The translations under genes were made by a program, and so were the position numbers. DNA of 64,000 nt from NCBI GenBank assembly GCA_964531385.1, contig CAZHGC010000011.1, positions 1 to 64,000 of the forward strand, in the 5' to 3' direction. Source of the stretch: MGBC114079 sp964531385. GTDB lineage: Bacteria; Bacillota; Clostridia; Lachnospirales; CAG-274. Numbering within the stretch: the stretch's first letter is position 1; each line of letters begins with the position of its first letter. This document shows, piece after piece, positions 18,219-27,894 of this stretch. Under the pieces are notes generated by a model, which was not told where the DNA came from, searched no databases, and was given only the letters and a program-made list of their open reading frames with translations.

Positions 18219-21200
18219 ATGCTTAAAAAAGTGATTGGATTTGCTATGAGCATAGTTTTGACAGCAGGTTCGGTTTGTTTGCCAAATTTGGCCTTTGGGG
18301 CGGAAACAAATGCTTATGAAGCTAAAATTAAAAGTTTTGACCCCGAATATGTTATGTGGACAAACGAAATGATTGACGAGGGTTTTGCACAGCTTAGCCC
18401 GAACGAAAGCAACAAGGAGCTTTCGGACACGCCAACACCTTACGGACGACCGAAAGATTCAAATCTTACAAAATGGGCACAATATGAATTTTTATGGACA
18501 CATGGTTATCCTGTTGGAAACGGAAGAATGGCCGCAACGGTTATGGGCGGAATTGACAAAGAAGTTATTCAAATTAATGAGGACACAGTTTGGACGGGTT
18601 CACCTTATGTTGACGAAAGCGGAAAACCTACAAGCGGTTCGACAAAAGACGGCTGGAAATATTACAGAGGGGCAAACTCTGACGGAACTCCCGCAGAAAT
18701 TGGTTCTTCCGATGCTTTGATTGGACCGGAAGAATTTAGAAGCAAGTTTCCTGCGTTTGCAAACAAAAGTATTTCAAATATGGCACTTAACGTTGTGAAC
18801 GATGAAACTTTGGAGGCTGTTCAGGGAAGACATGACCTTATTTCAATGGTTGAGGAATATTTCCTTGGAAAGCCCAGCAGACAAAAGGCTTATCAATCTT
18901 TTGTTGAAACATATTTAGATTTTGGACAACAAAACAGCGGTGTTACGAATTATACAAAGGCACTTAATATGAGAAACGCAACAGTTACGGTTGACTATGA
19001 TTATGGCAACGTTCACTATACAAGGGAAACTCTTGCAAGTTATCCTTCGCAGACAGTTGCAACGAACATTAAATCTTCCGGCGGAGAACTTGAATTTAAT
19101 GCGGAGCTTCACACTTTCCTCGAAAATCCTGTTTTTGAGAAAGTTGGCGACAATCAAATTAAAGTTTGTGCAAAAGTTAAAGACGGAAAAACTTCGGAAA
19201 TTGGCGGAGCAAGCAAAATTAAAGCGGAAGCGAGACTTTATGTTGATGCTCCAAATTCAACCGTTTCGGTTTCTGACGACAACAAAAAAATTATTATAAG
19301 CGGAGGAAACGAAGCAACTGTTTACGTTGTTGGTGCAACAAATTATGTTGATTATCTTACACTTGATGACAGCAAGCCAACAGCGGATTGTGACAAATAT
19401 ATGTCAAAAATTGTTGGAAAGACTTATTCGCAGATTAAAACGGCTCACGAAAACGATTATAAAGAACTTTTTGGACGTTCTTACATAACTTTGGAAAACA
19501 GCAATGCTTTTAATTCGACTGCAATTCCGACAAGTAAACGTATTAGAAAAGATATTAACGGAAAATCGGGATTTTCGACAGGCGGAGGAAACAAAATTTC
19601 AGATGCAAACAATTATGGTGTTTATTCAACGTTTAATGACGGTGACAACAAGCTTGTAACTTTGGATTTTAACTATGGTAAATATCTTATGATTGCGGGT
19701 TCGAGAGACGGAAACGGTGACATTGGAATTAGCCAACCTCTTAACCTTACGGGAAAATGGAACCCGAGCTTGAACCCGTCTTGGAACGGAAAATATACAA
19801 TTAACATTAATACGGAAATGAATTATTGGCTTGCTCAGCCACTTAATTTGGCAGAATGCGAAAAACCTCTTCTTGATGTTTTTTCTGACCTTGCCGAAAG
19901 CGGAAGTATTACTGCAAAGCAACAATATGGAATTTCAAATTCGAGAGGTGACGACAGCTATAAGCCGGGCGACCCTTGGGTTATGCACCACAATTTTGAC
20001 CTTTGGAGAGGAACACAGCCTATTGACAACGCAACGGCAGGACTTTGGCCGACAGGTGGCGTTTGGCTTCTTGACCACGCTTGGCAATATTATCTTTACA
20101 ACAACGACAAAGATTATCTTGCGGAATTTTATCCGCTTATGAAAGGTGCGGCTGATTTCTTTACTCAATTTTTGGTTGTTGACCCACAGACAGGTTATCT
20201 TGTTACGGCGGCATCTTGCTCTCCTGAACAAGGAAGCGTTCAGCCGGGGCCGGCTATGGATACTCAGCTTATTCGAAATCTTTATGATTCGACAATTAAG
20301 GCGGCTGAAATTCTTGGAAAAGACACAGAGGACGCAACTCTTATTGCAAAAATGAAAGCACAGCTTCCGAAAGGCGGATATTTGGCAGACGAAGCAGGAA
20401 CAATTGCTCCTAACGTTATTGATAAAGACGGACGTATTTCCGAATGGGTTAGAGGGGACGTTGGTTTTGACTTTTCGAACGGAAGCACTTGGACCGTTAC
20501 AAACCCATTTACAAACGAAACGCAAGGATATAAAAAACACGTTGCATCGAACAACACAGAACACAGACATTGTTCTCACCTTTGGGAACTTTATCCGGGA
20601 ACTCACATAAACCAATATAGCACAGACGAAAACGAAATGAATATTTTTAAAGCTTATCAAAAATCTGTTGATGCAAGAGGCGGTGGTTCGGGTCAAGGCT
20701 GGGGCGTTGCTTGGAGAATTGCTTTGAGTGCGAGAGCTTTGGACGGAGAAACAGCCTGCACAAGGATTGAACAGCTTTTGAGAACAAGAACTTCTCCGAA
20801 TCTTCTTGGTCAGCACCCTAATTTCCAAATTGACTGTAACTATGGAATGACTGCGGGTATGGTTGAAATGCTTCTTCAAAGCCACAACGGAACGATTGAT
20901 GTTTTGCCGGCTATTCCGGAAAGATGGAGTGAGGGAAGATTTGAAGGATTTAAGGCAAGGGGCAACGTTGAAGTTTCAGCTAAATGGAAAAAAGGTGTTC
21001 CAACCAAAATTGGAATTAAAGCTATTGACGGCGGAGAAATTAAAGTTAGAAATCCATACATTGGAACAGCTGTTGTTAAGGACACAAACGGAAACGAAGT
21101 TTTGACAACTCTTGAAAGTGAAAACACAGTTATTGTGTTTAATGCTGAGGAGGGCGTTGATTATACCATTTCCGGATTTGGCGAAGTTCCTCAAAAAGAG

Positions 21201-21959
21201 GGAACTGTTGAAAAAGAATGGGTTAAAAACGCAAACGAAACAAAAGACTTTTTCAGCGAAGTTAGCAAAGGCGGAGCCATTACTCTTCCAAAACAGGAAA
21301 ACGGCGGTTCAAACGTTGGATATATTAGAAATGACCTTTCGGGAAAATCTGCCGGTTTTGCTTATCCAAACTGTTCTCTTGACGGGCTTAAAAAACTTTC
21401 ATTGAATGTTGAAGGGAAACAGACGGGAACTCACAAAGTTTCTGTTCGAGTTGGTTCGAAAGACGGCGAGGAAATTGCATCGGCAACTTTTGGAAAAGGT
21501 GCATATACATATATTGAAATGCCTGTTACCAAAAAACTTTCGGGAACAGCCGATTTATATGTTGTTTTTACGGGAGACACAGCCACAAGCGGTGAGGCTT
21601 GGTTTGTAAACGTTAAAGACCTTAAAGGGCTTACGGAGGTTACATTTGTTAACACCGATGTTTTGAAAATTTTAAAAGACGGCGAAGAATATATTAAAAA
21701 TGCAAATGCGACGGGAACTTTCAACATTTTTGTTGATTTTGACAAGCTTGAGGGAATTGAAAAGGCATATGTTATAACTGCTTTTTATGACGATAACAAT
21801 ACTTTGATTTCCGACAGCAAGCACGAAGTTTCGAAAGACAAAAACTCTGTTGATGTTACGGTTTCTGCGGAAAATGCAAAATATACAATGAAAATTATGA
21901 TTTGGAGCGATTTTGACAACGTTAAACCTATAAGAGCTGTTAAAGAGCTTGTTGGTTAA
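18219..21959 (+). CDS. Secreted GH95 glycosidase with C-terminal binding-like module, copy 2
   Basis: 1246 residues with a signal peptide (cleavage near AFGAE, ~28). It is a clear paralogue of the upstream enzyme: Asn529/Asn531, Glu670 and Asp872 are all present, but the Gly after the catalytic Asp is Cys in this copy (QIDCNYG). After the GH95 core (~990) it gains about 250 residues. Residues ~1010-1130 look like a CBM6-type beta-sandwich (GTHKVSVRVGSKDGEEIASA, then a C-terminal AWFVNVKDL strand), followed by a short extra beta domain. A GGAGG lies 11 bases before ATG. It follows copy 1 by 108 bases with no terminator between them, so one operon. The two copies probably split linkage or acceptor specificity. 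Confidence 0.9.
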   Translation: MLKKVIGFAMSIVLTAGSVCLPNLAFGAETNAYEAKIKSFDPEYVMWTNEMIDEGFAQLSPNESNKELSDTPTPYGRPKDSNLTKWAQYEFLWTHGYPVGNGRMAATVMGGIDKEVIQINEDTVWTGSPYVDESGKPTSGSTKDGWKYYRGANSDGTPAEIGSSDALIGPEEFRSKFPAFANKSISNMALNVVNDETLEAVQGRHDLISMVEEYFLGKPSRQKAYQSFVETYLDFGQQNSGVTNYTKALNMRNATVTVDYDYGNVHYTRETLASYPSQTVATNIKSSGGELEFNAELHTFLENPVFEKVGDNQIKVCAKVKDGKTSEIGGASKIKAEARLYVDAPNSTVSVSDDNKKIIISGGNEATVYVVGATNYVDYLTLDDSKPTADCDKYMSKIVGKTYSQIKTAHENDYKELFGRSYITLENSNAFNSTAIPTSKRIRKDINGKSGFSTGGGNKISDANNYGVYSTFNDGDNKLVTLDFNYGKYLMIAGSRDGNGDIGISQPLNLTGKWNPSLNPSWNGKYTININTEMNYWLAQPLNLAECEKPLLDVFSDLAESGSITAKQQYGISNSRGDDSYKPGDPWVMHHNFDLWRGTQPIDNATAGLWPTGGVWLLDHAWQYYLYNNDKDYLAEFYPLMKGAADFFTQFLVVDPQTGYLVTAASCSPEQGSVQPGPAMDTQLIRNLYDSTIKAAEILGKDTEDATLIAKMKAQLPKGGYLADEAGTIAPNVIDKDGRISEWVRGDVGFDFSNGSTWTVTNPFTNETQGYKKHVASNNTEHRHCSHLWELYPGTHINQYSTDENEMNIFKAYQKSVDARGGGSGQGWGVAWRIALSARALDGETACTRIEQLLRTRTSPNLLGQHPNFQIDCNYGMTAGMVEMLLQSHNGTIDVLPAIPERWSEGRFEGFKARGNVEVSAKWKKGVPTKIGIKAIDGGEIKVRNPYIGTAVVKDTNGNEVLTTLESENTVIVFNAEEGVDYTISGFGEVPQKEGTVEKEWVKNANETKDFFSEVSKGGAITLPKQENGGSNVGYIRNDLSGKSAGFAYPNCSLDGLKKLSLNVEGKQTGTHKVSVRVGSKDGEEIASATFGKGAYTYIEMPVTKKLSGTADLYVVFTGDTATSGEAWFVNVKDLKGLTEVTFVNTDVLKILKDGEEYIKNANATGTFNIFVDFDKLEGIEKAYVITAFYDDNNTLISDSKHEVSKDKNSVDVTVSAENAKYTMKIMIWSDFDNVKPIRAVKELVG

Positions 21960-21976
21960 TTTTTAGGAGGGATATT

Positions 21977-24900
21977 ATGCGAAAAGTTTTATCGTTTATC
22001 CTTGCTGTGTTTATGACTTTTTCAGGTTTATCGGGGGTTTGTGTGTTTGCGGACACACAGCCTTCGGTTTCTTTGACAAAGGCTTTGCAGTTTGAGGACA
22101 AAAGCGTTTATTTAAGCGGAAAAATAACAAATCCTGTTGAAAATCAAGAAATTACAATTATTGCGGTTAGGCTTGAAAACGGTGTTTTCAGCGAAAGCAA
22201 TTCTGTTTATATTGACCAACAGACGTCAATAATTAAAAATGACGGAACGTTTGATTTGACATTTAACCCAAAGACACAGCTTGAGGAAAATTCCGAATAT
22301 GCTATTAAAGTTGGTGGAACGGGCATTGTTCAATCGGCAACGATGAAAATCAAAACGTCTTCGGACGGTGAGGTTGTTGAATTTATTCTTGGAGACGTTA
22401 ATGCTGACGGCGAAGTTACCGTTAATGATGCAGCTTTGGCATTGCAATTTGTTCTTGACTCTTCAAAGCTTGACAATAATATTTTGGCTTTAACAGACCT
22501 TGAAAAAAGGATAAACGTTACGGGAGAAAGCAACATTACTTCCAAACAGGTTAGTGCGATTTTGAGCAAGGCTTTAAATTCTTCTTTTGAATTTCCGAAT
22601 AATTCGACAGAGGTGACAACAAAAGCGGAAGACACAACGACAGAGGCGACAACAAAAGCAGAAGATACAACGACAGAGACAACAACGGAAAAAGCAACAA
22701 TCGGCGGTTCTGATGATGACGATGATATGACAGAGGAAACAACGGAGGTTGTTCTTGAGGGCGATATTTTGGTTGACGGAAGCCTTTCGGAGTCAATTCC
22801 TTCAGAGGACAAATATAAAACGGTTTCTGAGGCGATTTCGGCAATTTCAACTCCTAAGAATGAAAGCGAAAGAGTTGTTGTTGACATTATGCCGGGGGTT
22901 TATCGTGAACAGGTTGTTCTTAAAAAACCTTATGTTACTTTGAGAAAAAATCCTAACGCAGATGCTGACGGCGAAGTTAAAATAACTTGGTATTATGCAA
23001 CGGGTTCGATGTATGACAGCATTGCGACAAGCGGAGATTTGAAAGGATTTTATGACCCTAACGCTGTTGGCGACGGTGAAGTTGGTGTTCCAACGCACTG
23101 GGGTGCCGCAATGAACATTGAAAAAGGTGCAAACAGCGTTATTGTTAAAGACATTACTTTTGAAAACTCATATAACCAATATTATACACAGGAAGAGCTT
23201 AATGACGGTTTGACTTTTGACCCAGACACAAACAACAGCGATTTTGACAGGGGCTCTTGGATTAAAGAACAAATTGCAAACGGAAAATCTGACGAATATA
23301 TTAACAACTGGGTTCAATCAAGAACGAATATGAACTATAAAGGCGTTAAAGGCTCTTTGAGAGAGCGTGCGGCTGCATTCTATTGTTCTGCCGACAAATT
23401 TGAGGCATACAATTGCAAATTTATAAGCAAACAAGATACTATGGGAATTAATTCGGGACGTGAATATTATGAAAATTGCTTATTGGCGGGAACGGTTGAT
23501 TATATTTGCGGAAGTGCAACAGCTGTTTTCAACAATTGTGAGTTGAAATTTGATGCTGGTCCGGATATGCACGCAGACGAGCAAAGTGCAGACGACAAGG
23601 CGGCTTCTGACAGTGGTCATATTACTGCACCTTCAAACAAAGCATCGGATTATGGTTATTTATTCTATAATTGTGAGATTACGGGAAGCGATTATGCTGT
23701 TCCGGGAAACTTTGGAAGACCTTGGGGAAGCCCAGGAGCTCCGCAGGCTGTTTATTACAACACAACGATTGGAAAAAATAAATCGGGAAAATGCTTGATT
23801 ACTGATGCCGGTTGGGCAGATATGAGCGGAACAAAGAAAGACGAAGCAAGATTTTATGAATTTGGTTCTGTTGATACAAATGGAAAAGCCATTGACGTTT
23901 CAAAAAGAGTTTTGAACGCAGTTGCTCCTATGGGAACAGTTCTTGATAAATGGCAAATTATTGAATTTAATCCATACAACTTTACAAAAGGTTCGGACGG
24001 TTGGGACCCAATGAATATGGCGGGAATGTATTCCGAATTTGAAGATGTTGTTAAAGGAATTACTTTTGATTCGAATGTTACGGGAGATATAAATTTGCCG
24101 AAACCTTTGGACGGTTATGAATATTTCTGGGAGTCTGACACAGATTATGCTGTTGTAAGCAAAGACCAAAAGAGTGTTTCTGTTACAAGACCTGCTTACG
24201 GTTCGGACCCTATTGAAGCAACTTTGACTGTTTACATTTTGAAAACAGGAACGGAATATGGTGTTAAAGAAAACGTTAAACTTACTGTTATGCCAAATGA
24301 TTCGACAGAGGGAACGTTTAATGTTGGCGGAAAAGTTAGCCTTGGTTCGGCAAGCGACAATGATGTTGAATTTTTGATTGAGGCAATTCAAAACGGTGCG
24401 GTTGTTGGAAAACAAAAAGTTACTGTTTTGGCAGGAGAAACAGAAAAAGAATATTCTGTAAACTATCTTCCTTCCGGAGAATACAGCGTTTTGGCAAAGG
24501 TTGTTACAAACGGTTACAAAGTTATTGAGCCGACAGAGGGAACAACGGTTGTTTCGGGTAATTCCGGAGAAACAAAAGAACTTAACGTTTTGGCAAAGGC
24601 TCTTTCGGAAGTTACTTTGAGCACGTCTGATTTTTCGGAAAGCTGGGCTTTGCCGACAGCGACGGTTGCAGATTCGAACGTTTCGGCAACGGTTGTTGAG
24701 GGCACAACCGATATGACAGCGAATATTGGCGTTGGAAACAAAGCTTTGAAATTTACAAAAGAGGCTGACGTAACTGTTAACAATACGGTTGGATTTAGTT
24801 TTGACCTTGCGAAAGCTGTTAAAGATTCGGGCGGAACTATTGAAAACACCGATACTTTAAAATTTAGTTATGATTTACTTCTTGAAAAAGACAAAAACGC

Positions 24901-25378
24901 AGGTGATGACGGCAACGGATATATGGCAAGCGATTATTCATTTATTGATTTTACAACGAAGCTTACAGACGGAAACTCAAAGGCAAACCAAGGAAGATAT
25001 GCGAGATATGGTATTTACAAAGGTTGGAACCAGCTTAATTTCTTCTCTGCCACAAATTCTCGAATTAACGGCGACAATACGCAATTTGACAAAAACTCAA
25101 CCATGAGAAATAAATGGTATCATATTGTCACTGACGTTGATTTGAAAGCACAGACAATAAGTGTTAGTGTTTATGACAAGGAGAAGAATACGATTATTAA
25201 CAAAAAGGCGTATACGATTGCTTCTCCGGCTGTTGACGGAACAAATTCGGAATATCCGACAGAGCTTGTTTCAAACGCACTGTATATGGCTGTTTATATG
25301 GACAGCAAGGGGTCAACATCGAACAAAATTGAATTTTATGTTGACAACATTGAACTTAAATATCAGGATTTTAAATAG
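21977..25378 (+). CDS. Multidomain secreted pectinesterase (CE8) with dockerin-like module
   Basis: 1133 residues. In order: signal peptide (to ~25), an Ig-like domain (~28-130), a dockerin-like module (~138-200; first half DVNADGEVTVND from Asp140 is a good calcium loop, second half has lost the Asp pattern), a Thr/Glu linker (~211-255), a CE8 pectinesterase (~262-665), an Ig-like domain (~680-775), a beta-sandwich repeat domain (~775-860) and a C-terminal jelly-roll-like domain (~880-1133). Catalytic residues are visible: Asp487 in QDT, Asp508 in GTVDYICG, Arg581 in FGRPWG. It would remove methyl esters from homogalacturonan outside the cell. It starts 17 bases after the GH95 gene. Confidence 0.92.
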   Translation: MRKVLSFILAVFMTFSGLSGVCVFADTQPSVSLTKALQFEDKSVYLSGKITNPVENQEITIIAVRLENGVFSESNSVYIDQQTSIIKNDGTFDLTFNPKTQLEENSEYAIKVGGTGIVQSATMKIKTSSDGEVVEFILGDVNADGEVTVNDAALALQFVLDSSKLDNNILALTDLEKRINVTGESNITSKQVSAILSKALNSSFEFPNNSTEVTTKAEDTTTEATTKAEDTTTETTTEKATIGGSDDDDDMTEETTEVVLEGDILVDGSLSESIPSEDKYKTVSEAISAISTPKNESERVVVDIMPGVYREQVVLKKPYVTLRKNPNADADGEVKITWYYATGSMYDSIATSGDLKGFYDPNAVGDGEVGVPTHWGAAMNIEKGANSVIVKDITFENSYNQYYTQEELNDGLTFDPDTNNSDFDRGSWIKEQIANGKSDEYINNWVQSRTNMNYKGVKGSLRERAAAFYCSADKFEAYNCKFISKQDTMGINSGREYYENCLLAGTVDYICGSATAVFNNCELKFDAGPDMHADEQSADDKAASDSGHITAPSNKASDYGYLFYNCEITGSDYAVPGNFGRPWGSPGAPQAVYYNTTIGKNKSGKCLITDAGWADMSGTKKDEARFYEFGSVDTNGKAIDVSKRVLNAVAPMGTVLDKWQIIEFNPYNFTKGSDGWDPMNMAGMYSEFEDVVKGITFDSNVTGDINLPKPLDGYEYFWESDTDYAVVSKDQKSVSVTRPAYGSDPIEATLTVYILKTGTEYGVKENVKLTVMPNDSTEGTFNVGGKVSLGSASDNDVEFLIEAIQNGAVVGKQKVTVLAGETEKEYSVNYLPSGEYSVLAKVVTNGYKVIEPTEGTTVVSGNSGETKELNVLAKALSEVTLSTSDFSESWALPTATVADSNVSATVVEGTTDMTANIGVGNKALKFTKEADVTVNNTVGFSFDLAKAVKDSGGTIENTDTLKFSYDLLLEKDKNAGDDGNGYMASDYSFIDFTTKLTDGNSKANQGRYARYGIYKGWNQLNFFSATNSRINGDNTQFDKNSTMRNKWYHIVTDVDLKAQTISVSVYDKEKNTIINKKAYTIASPAVDGTNSEYPTELVSNALYMAVYMDSKGSTSNKIEFYVDNIELKYQDFK

Positions 25379-25401
25379 ATTATGACTTGTTCACAAAGGG
25401 G

Positions 25402-25489
25402 TTTGAAGAAACTTTTGCAATTCTTCAAAATTTAATGGCTGTTTCAGTTTATAATATTTTCCCCGAAATTTTTGAAACAGCCAAAATTT
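25402..25489 (+). terminator. Terminator region of the pectin operon
   Basis: Two stacked hairpins: TTTGAAGAA (25402-25410) with TTCTTCAAA (25421-25429), then GGCTGTTTC (25437-25445) with GAAACAGCC (25474-25482) followed by AAAATTTTT. Confidence 0.6.
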
Positions 25490-25519
25490 TTAATTTTAGA
25501 TTTTAAATTTATACGAGGG

Positions 25520-25554
25520 GTGTGGAAAGTTGAAAATTTTCACACTTCTTTTTT
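25520..25554 (+). terminator. Additional intrinsic terminator
   Basis: GTGTGGAAA pairs with TTTTCACAC and is followed by TTCTTTTTT. It adds to the stop region after the pectinesterase. The rest of 25555-25813 is AT-rich and shows no supported gene. Confidence 0.65.
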
Positions 25555-25813
25555 GTATTTTTGCAATTTTATTGTTTTGAAACTTATAAGATTTAAAAAA
25601 ATTTTAGAAATTTTGATTTGTGTTGTTGCTATAATTCAAAATTTATCATATAATTTGAAAGAGAGCAAATTTGATGAGTTTGAAAACACGCTGATTTGTA
25701 TTATTTTATAAATTTATTTTTTGGAATGAAAATTAAGTTATTGTTTTTATGTTTAAAAGAATGAAATCGGGCGATTTGTTTTAAAACAGAATTTTGAAAA
25801 GAGGTATTTTATA

Positions 25814-26899
25814 ATGAATAAAAAAGTTGTTGTTGTTTTATTTGGCGGGCAATCTTCGGAACACGAAATTTCGAAAATTTCTGCATCAACGGTTATTTCG
25901 GCACTTGATAAAGATAAATATTATGTTATGCCTGTATATATTACCGAGGACGGGAAATGGCTTATGTATGACGGTCCGGTTGAAAACCTTACAACGGGAA
26001 AATGGGAAAAATATTCGGCGAGAGTTATTTTGAGCCCAGATTCGGAGCATCACGGACTTCTACGAATTGTTGGCAATAAATTTAAAGTTATTCCTGTTGA
26101 CATTGTTATTCCTGTTCTTCACGGGAAATTTGGCGAGGACGGAACAATTCAGGGGCTTTTGGAGCTTTCGGGAATTCCTTATGTTGGTTGCGGAGTTCTT
26201 GCTTCAAGCGTTTCGATGGATAAATCCTACACAAAAATAATTGCTTCGAGTATTGGTATTGACCAAGCAAAATATACTATTGTTTACAGAAATATGTTTG
26301 ATACGGAAGTTGACGAAGAGTTGGACAAAATTTACAACGATATTGAAAGCAAAGTTTCTTATCCTTGCTTTGTTAAGCCGGCAAACGCAGGTTCTTCTGT
26401 TGGGATATCAAAAGCCGAAAACAGAGACGAACTTATTGCCGCTGTTGCTCTTGCCTGCGAACACGACAGGACGATTGTTATTGAGGAGACAATTTACGGA
26501 AGAGAAGTTGAATGCGGTGTTTTGGGAAACAACGAAATTGCGACTTCTTGTGTTGGAGAGGTTCTTGCGGCAAATTCGGCTCAATTTTACGATTTTGATG
26601 CGAAATATAACAATTCGGAGTCGAAAACGGTTATTCCTGCGAATATTAGCGAGGATTTATCAGACGAAATTCGTGAAAAGGCAGTTAGAATTTTTAAGGC
26701 ACTTGACGGCTGTGGGTTGTCTCGTGTTGATTTCTTTATTGAAAATGAAACAAACAGAGTTGTGTTTAACGAAATTAACACATTCCCCGGATTTACTTCG
26801 ATAAGTATGTATCCTATGCTTTTTGAGGCTTGCGGAATTAACAAAGAGGAACTTATTGACAAACTTATTGAACTTGGACTTGAAAGATACGAGAGATAG
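25814..26899 (+). CDS. ddl: D-alanine--D-alanine ligase
   Basis: Joins two D-alanines with ATP to give the terminal dipeptide of the peptidoglycan stem. 361 residues, the longer DdlA-type length. The ATP-grasp fold shows FGGQSSEHEIS (residues 9-19), FGEDGTIQGLLE, the glycine-rich KPANAGSSVGISK region near ~190-202 and a C-terminal NEINTFPGFT that supplies metal ligands. It is followed within 11 bases by murI, so two D-amino-acid steps of wall synthesis are paired. ATG with AGAGGT 9 bases upstream. Confidence 0.95.
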   Translation: MNKKVVVVLFGGQSSEHEISKISASTVISALDKDKYYVMPVYITEDGKWLMYDGPVENLTTGKWEKYSARVILSPDSEHHGLLRIVGNKFKVIPVDIVIPVLHGKFGEDGTIQGLLELSGIPYVGCGVLASSVSMDKSYTKIIASSIGIDQAKYTIVYRNMFDTEVDEELDKIYNDIESKVSYPCFVKPANAGSSVGISKAENRDELIAAVALACEHDRTIVIEETIYGREVECGVLGNNEIATSCVGEVLAANSAQFYDFDAKYNNSESKTVIPANISEDLSDEIREKAVRIFKALDGCGLSRVDFFIENETNRVVFNEINTFPGFTSISMYPMLFEACGINKEELIDKLIELGLERYER

Positions 26900-26910
26900 A
26901 GGTGCAAACG

Positions 26911-27708
26911 ATGGATAACAGACCCATAGGAATTTTTGATTCGGGGGTTGGCGGTCTGACTGTTGCAAAGCAAGTTATAAAAGCACTTCCCGAAGAAGAT
27001 ATAATATATTTTGGTGATACTGCAAGAGTGCCTTACGGTTCAAAGTCGAAAGAAACGGTTACTAAATTTTCGAGCCAGATAATTCGATTTTTGCTGTCTA
27101 AAAACGTTAAGGCTGTTATAATTGCTTGCAACACTGTTAGTTCGAATTGTTTTGATGATTTGAAAGCTGAATTTAATCTTCCAATTGTTGAGGTTGTTAC
27201 GCCGGGGGTTGAATCCTGCTTGGCGACAACGAAGAACAAAGTTGTTGGGATAATTGGAACGGAGGCAACCGTTAGAAGCAAAGCCTATGAACAAAAGCTG
27301 AAAGCTGTTGACAATTCTATAAAAGTTTTTTCGAAAGCTTGCCCACTTTTTGTTCCGATTGCGGAGGAAGGCTGGGTTGACAACGAAGTTGCAAGGCTTA
27401 CCGCAGAAATTTATTTGCAAGAGCTTACAGAAAAGGGAATTGATTCGATAATTCTTGGCTGTACGCATTATCCTCTTTTGAAAAGGTGCATTGGCAAAAT
27501 TGTTGGAGAAGGCGTTAAAATTGTTGACCCGGCTGTTGCAACGGCGGAAAAAACAAAAGCGTTTTTGGAAAAAAACGATATGCTTGCAAAAAATGCCGGA
27601 AATATCAGTTTTTTTGTTAGTGACAGAACGGAAAAATTCAATTTTGTTTGTAAAACTGTTTTTGGCAAGGAATATAGTTCGGAAAAAATAGAAATTGAAA
27701 AATATTGA
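26911..27708 (+). CDS. murI: Glutamate racemase
   Basis: Makes D-glutamate for peptidoglycan from L-glutamate without a cofactor. 265 residues. The two catalytic cysteines are in ACNT (near residue 73) and GCTHYP (near 184), and the N-terminus IGIFDSGVGGLT is typical. I use the ATG at 26911, with AGAGGTG 6 bases upstream, rather than the in-frame GTG at 26902 that lies inside this site. Directly downstream of ddl. Confidence 0.95.
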   Translation: MDNRPIGIFDSGVGGLTVAKQVIKALPEEDIIYFGDTARVPYGSKSKETVTKFSSQIIRFLLSKNVKAVIIACNTVSSNCFDDLKAEFNLPIVEVVTPGVESCLATTKNKVVGIIGTEATVRSKAYEQKLKAVDNSIKVFSKACPLFVPIAEEGWVDNEVARLTAEIYLQELTEKGIDSIILGCTHYPLLKRCIGKIVGEGVKIVDPAVATAEKTKAFLEKNDMLAKNAGNISFFVSDRTEKFNFVCKTVFGKEYSSEKIEIEKY

Positions 27709-27742
27709 TTTTGGGATTTTGTAAGGGAAATTTGATATTTTT

Positions 27743-27781
27743 GGGAGTGCTTGAAAATTAATTTTTTGCACTCTCTTTTTT
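27743..27781 (+). terminator. Intrinsic terminator after murI
   Basis: GGGAGTGC (27743-27750) with GCACTCTC (27768-27775) and then six T residues. The same GGGAGTGC/GCACTC stem type is reused after the DUF4914 gene. Confidence 0.8.
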
Positions 27782-27894
27782 GTTGCTGAATTTGGGAGTG
27801 TTGTTTTAAATTTCATATTTTTGCTTTATGTGGCATATAATTAACTGAATTGTTAAGATGACGTTTTATTATGATTTGGTTTGGAGGTGTGGAA

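Noticed and set aside
19935..20885. 316-codon reverse frame opposite the second GH95 gene
   Set aside because: Antisense shadow caused by codon bias; the plus-strand enzyme is certain and no ribosome site or family pattern exists on the minus strand.
25472..25711. 79-codon forward frame after the pectinesterase gene
   Set aside because: It starts inside the terminator hairpin, overlaps a second terminator and has no ribosome site; composition is that of AT-rich spacer.
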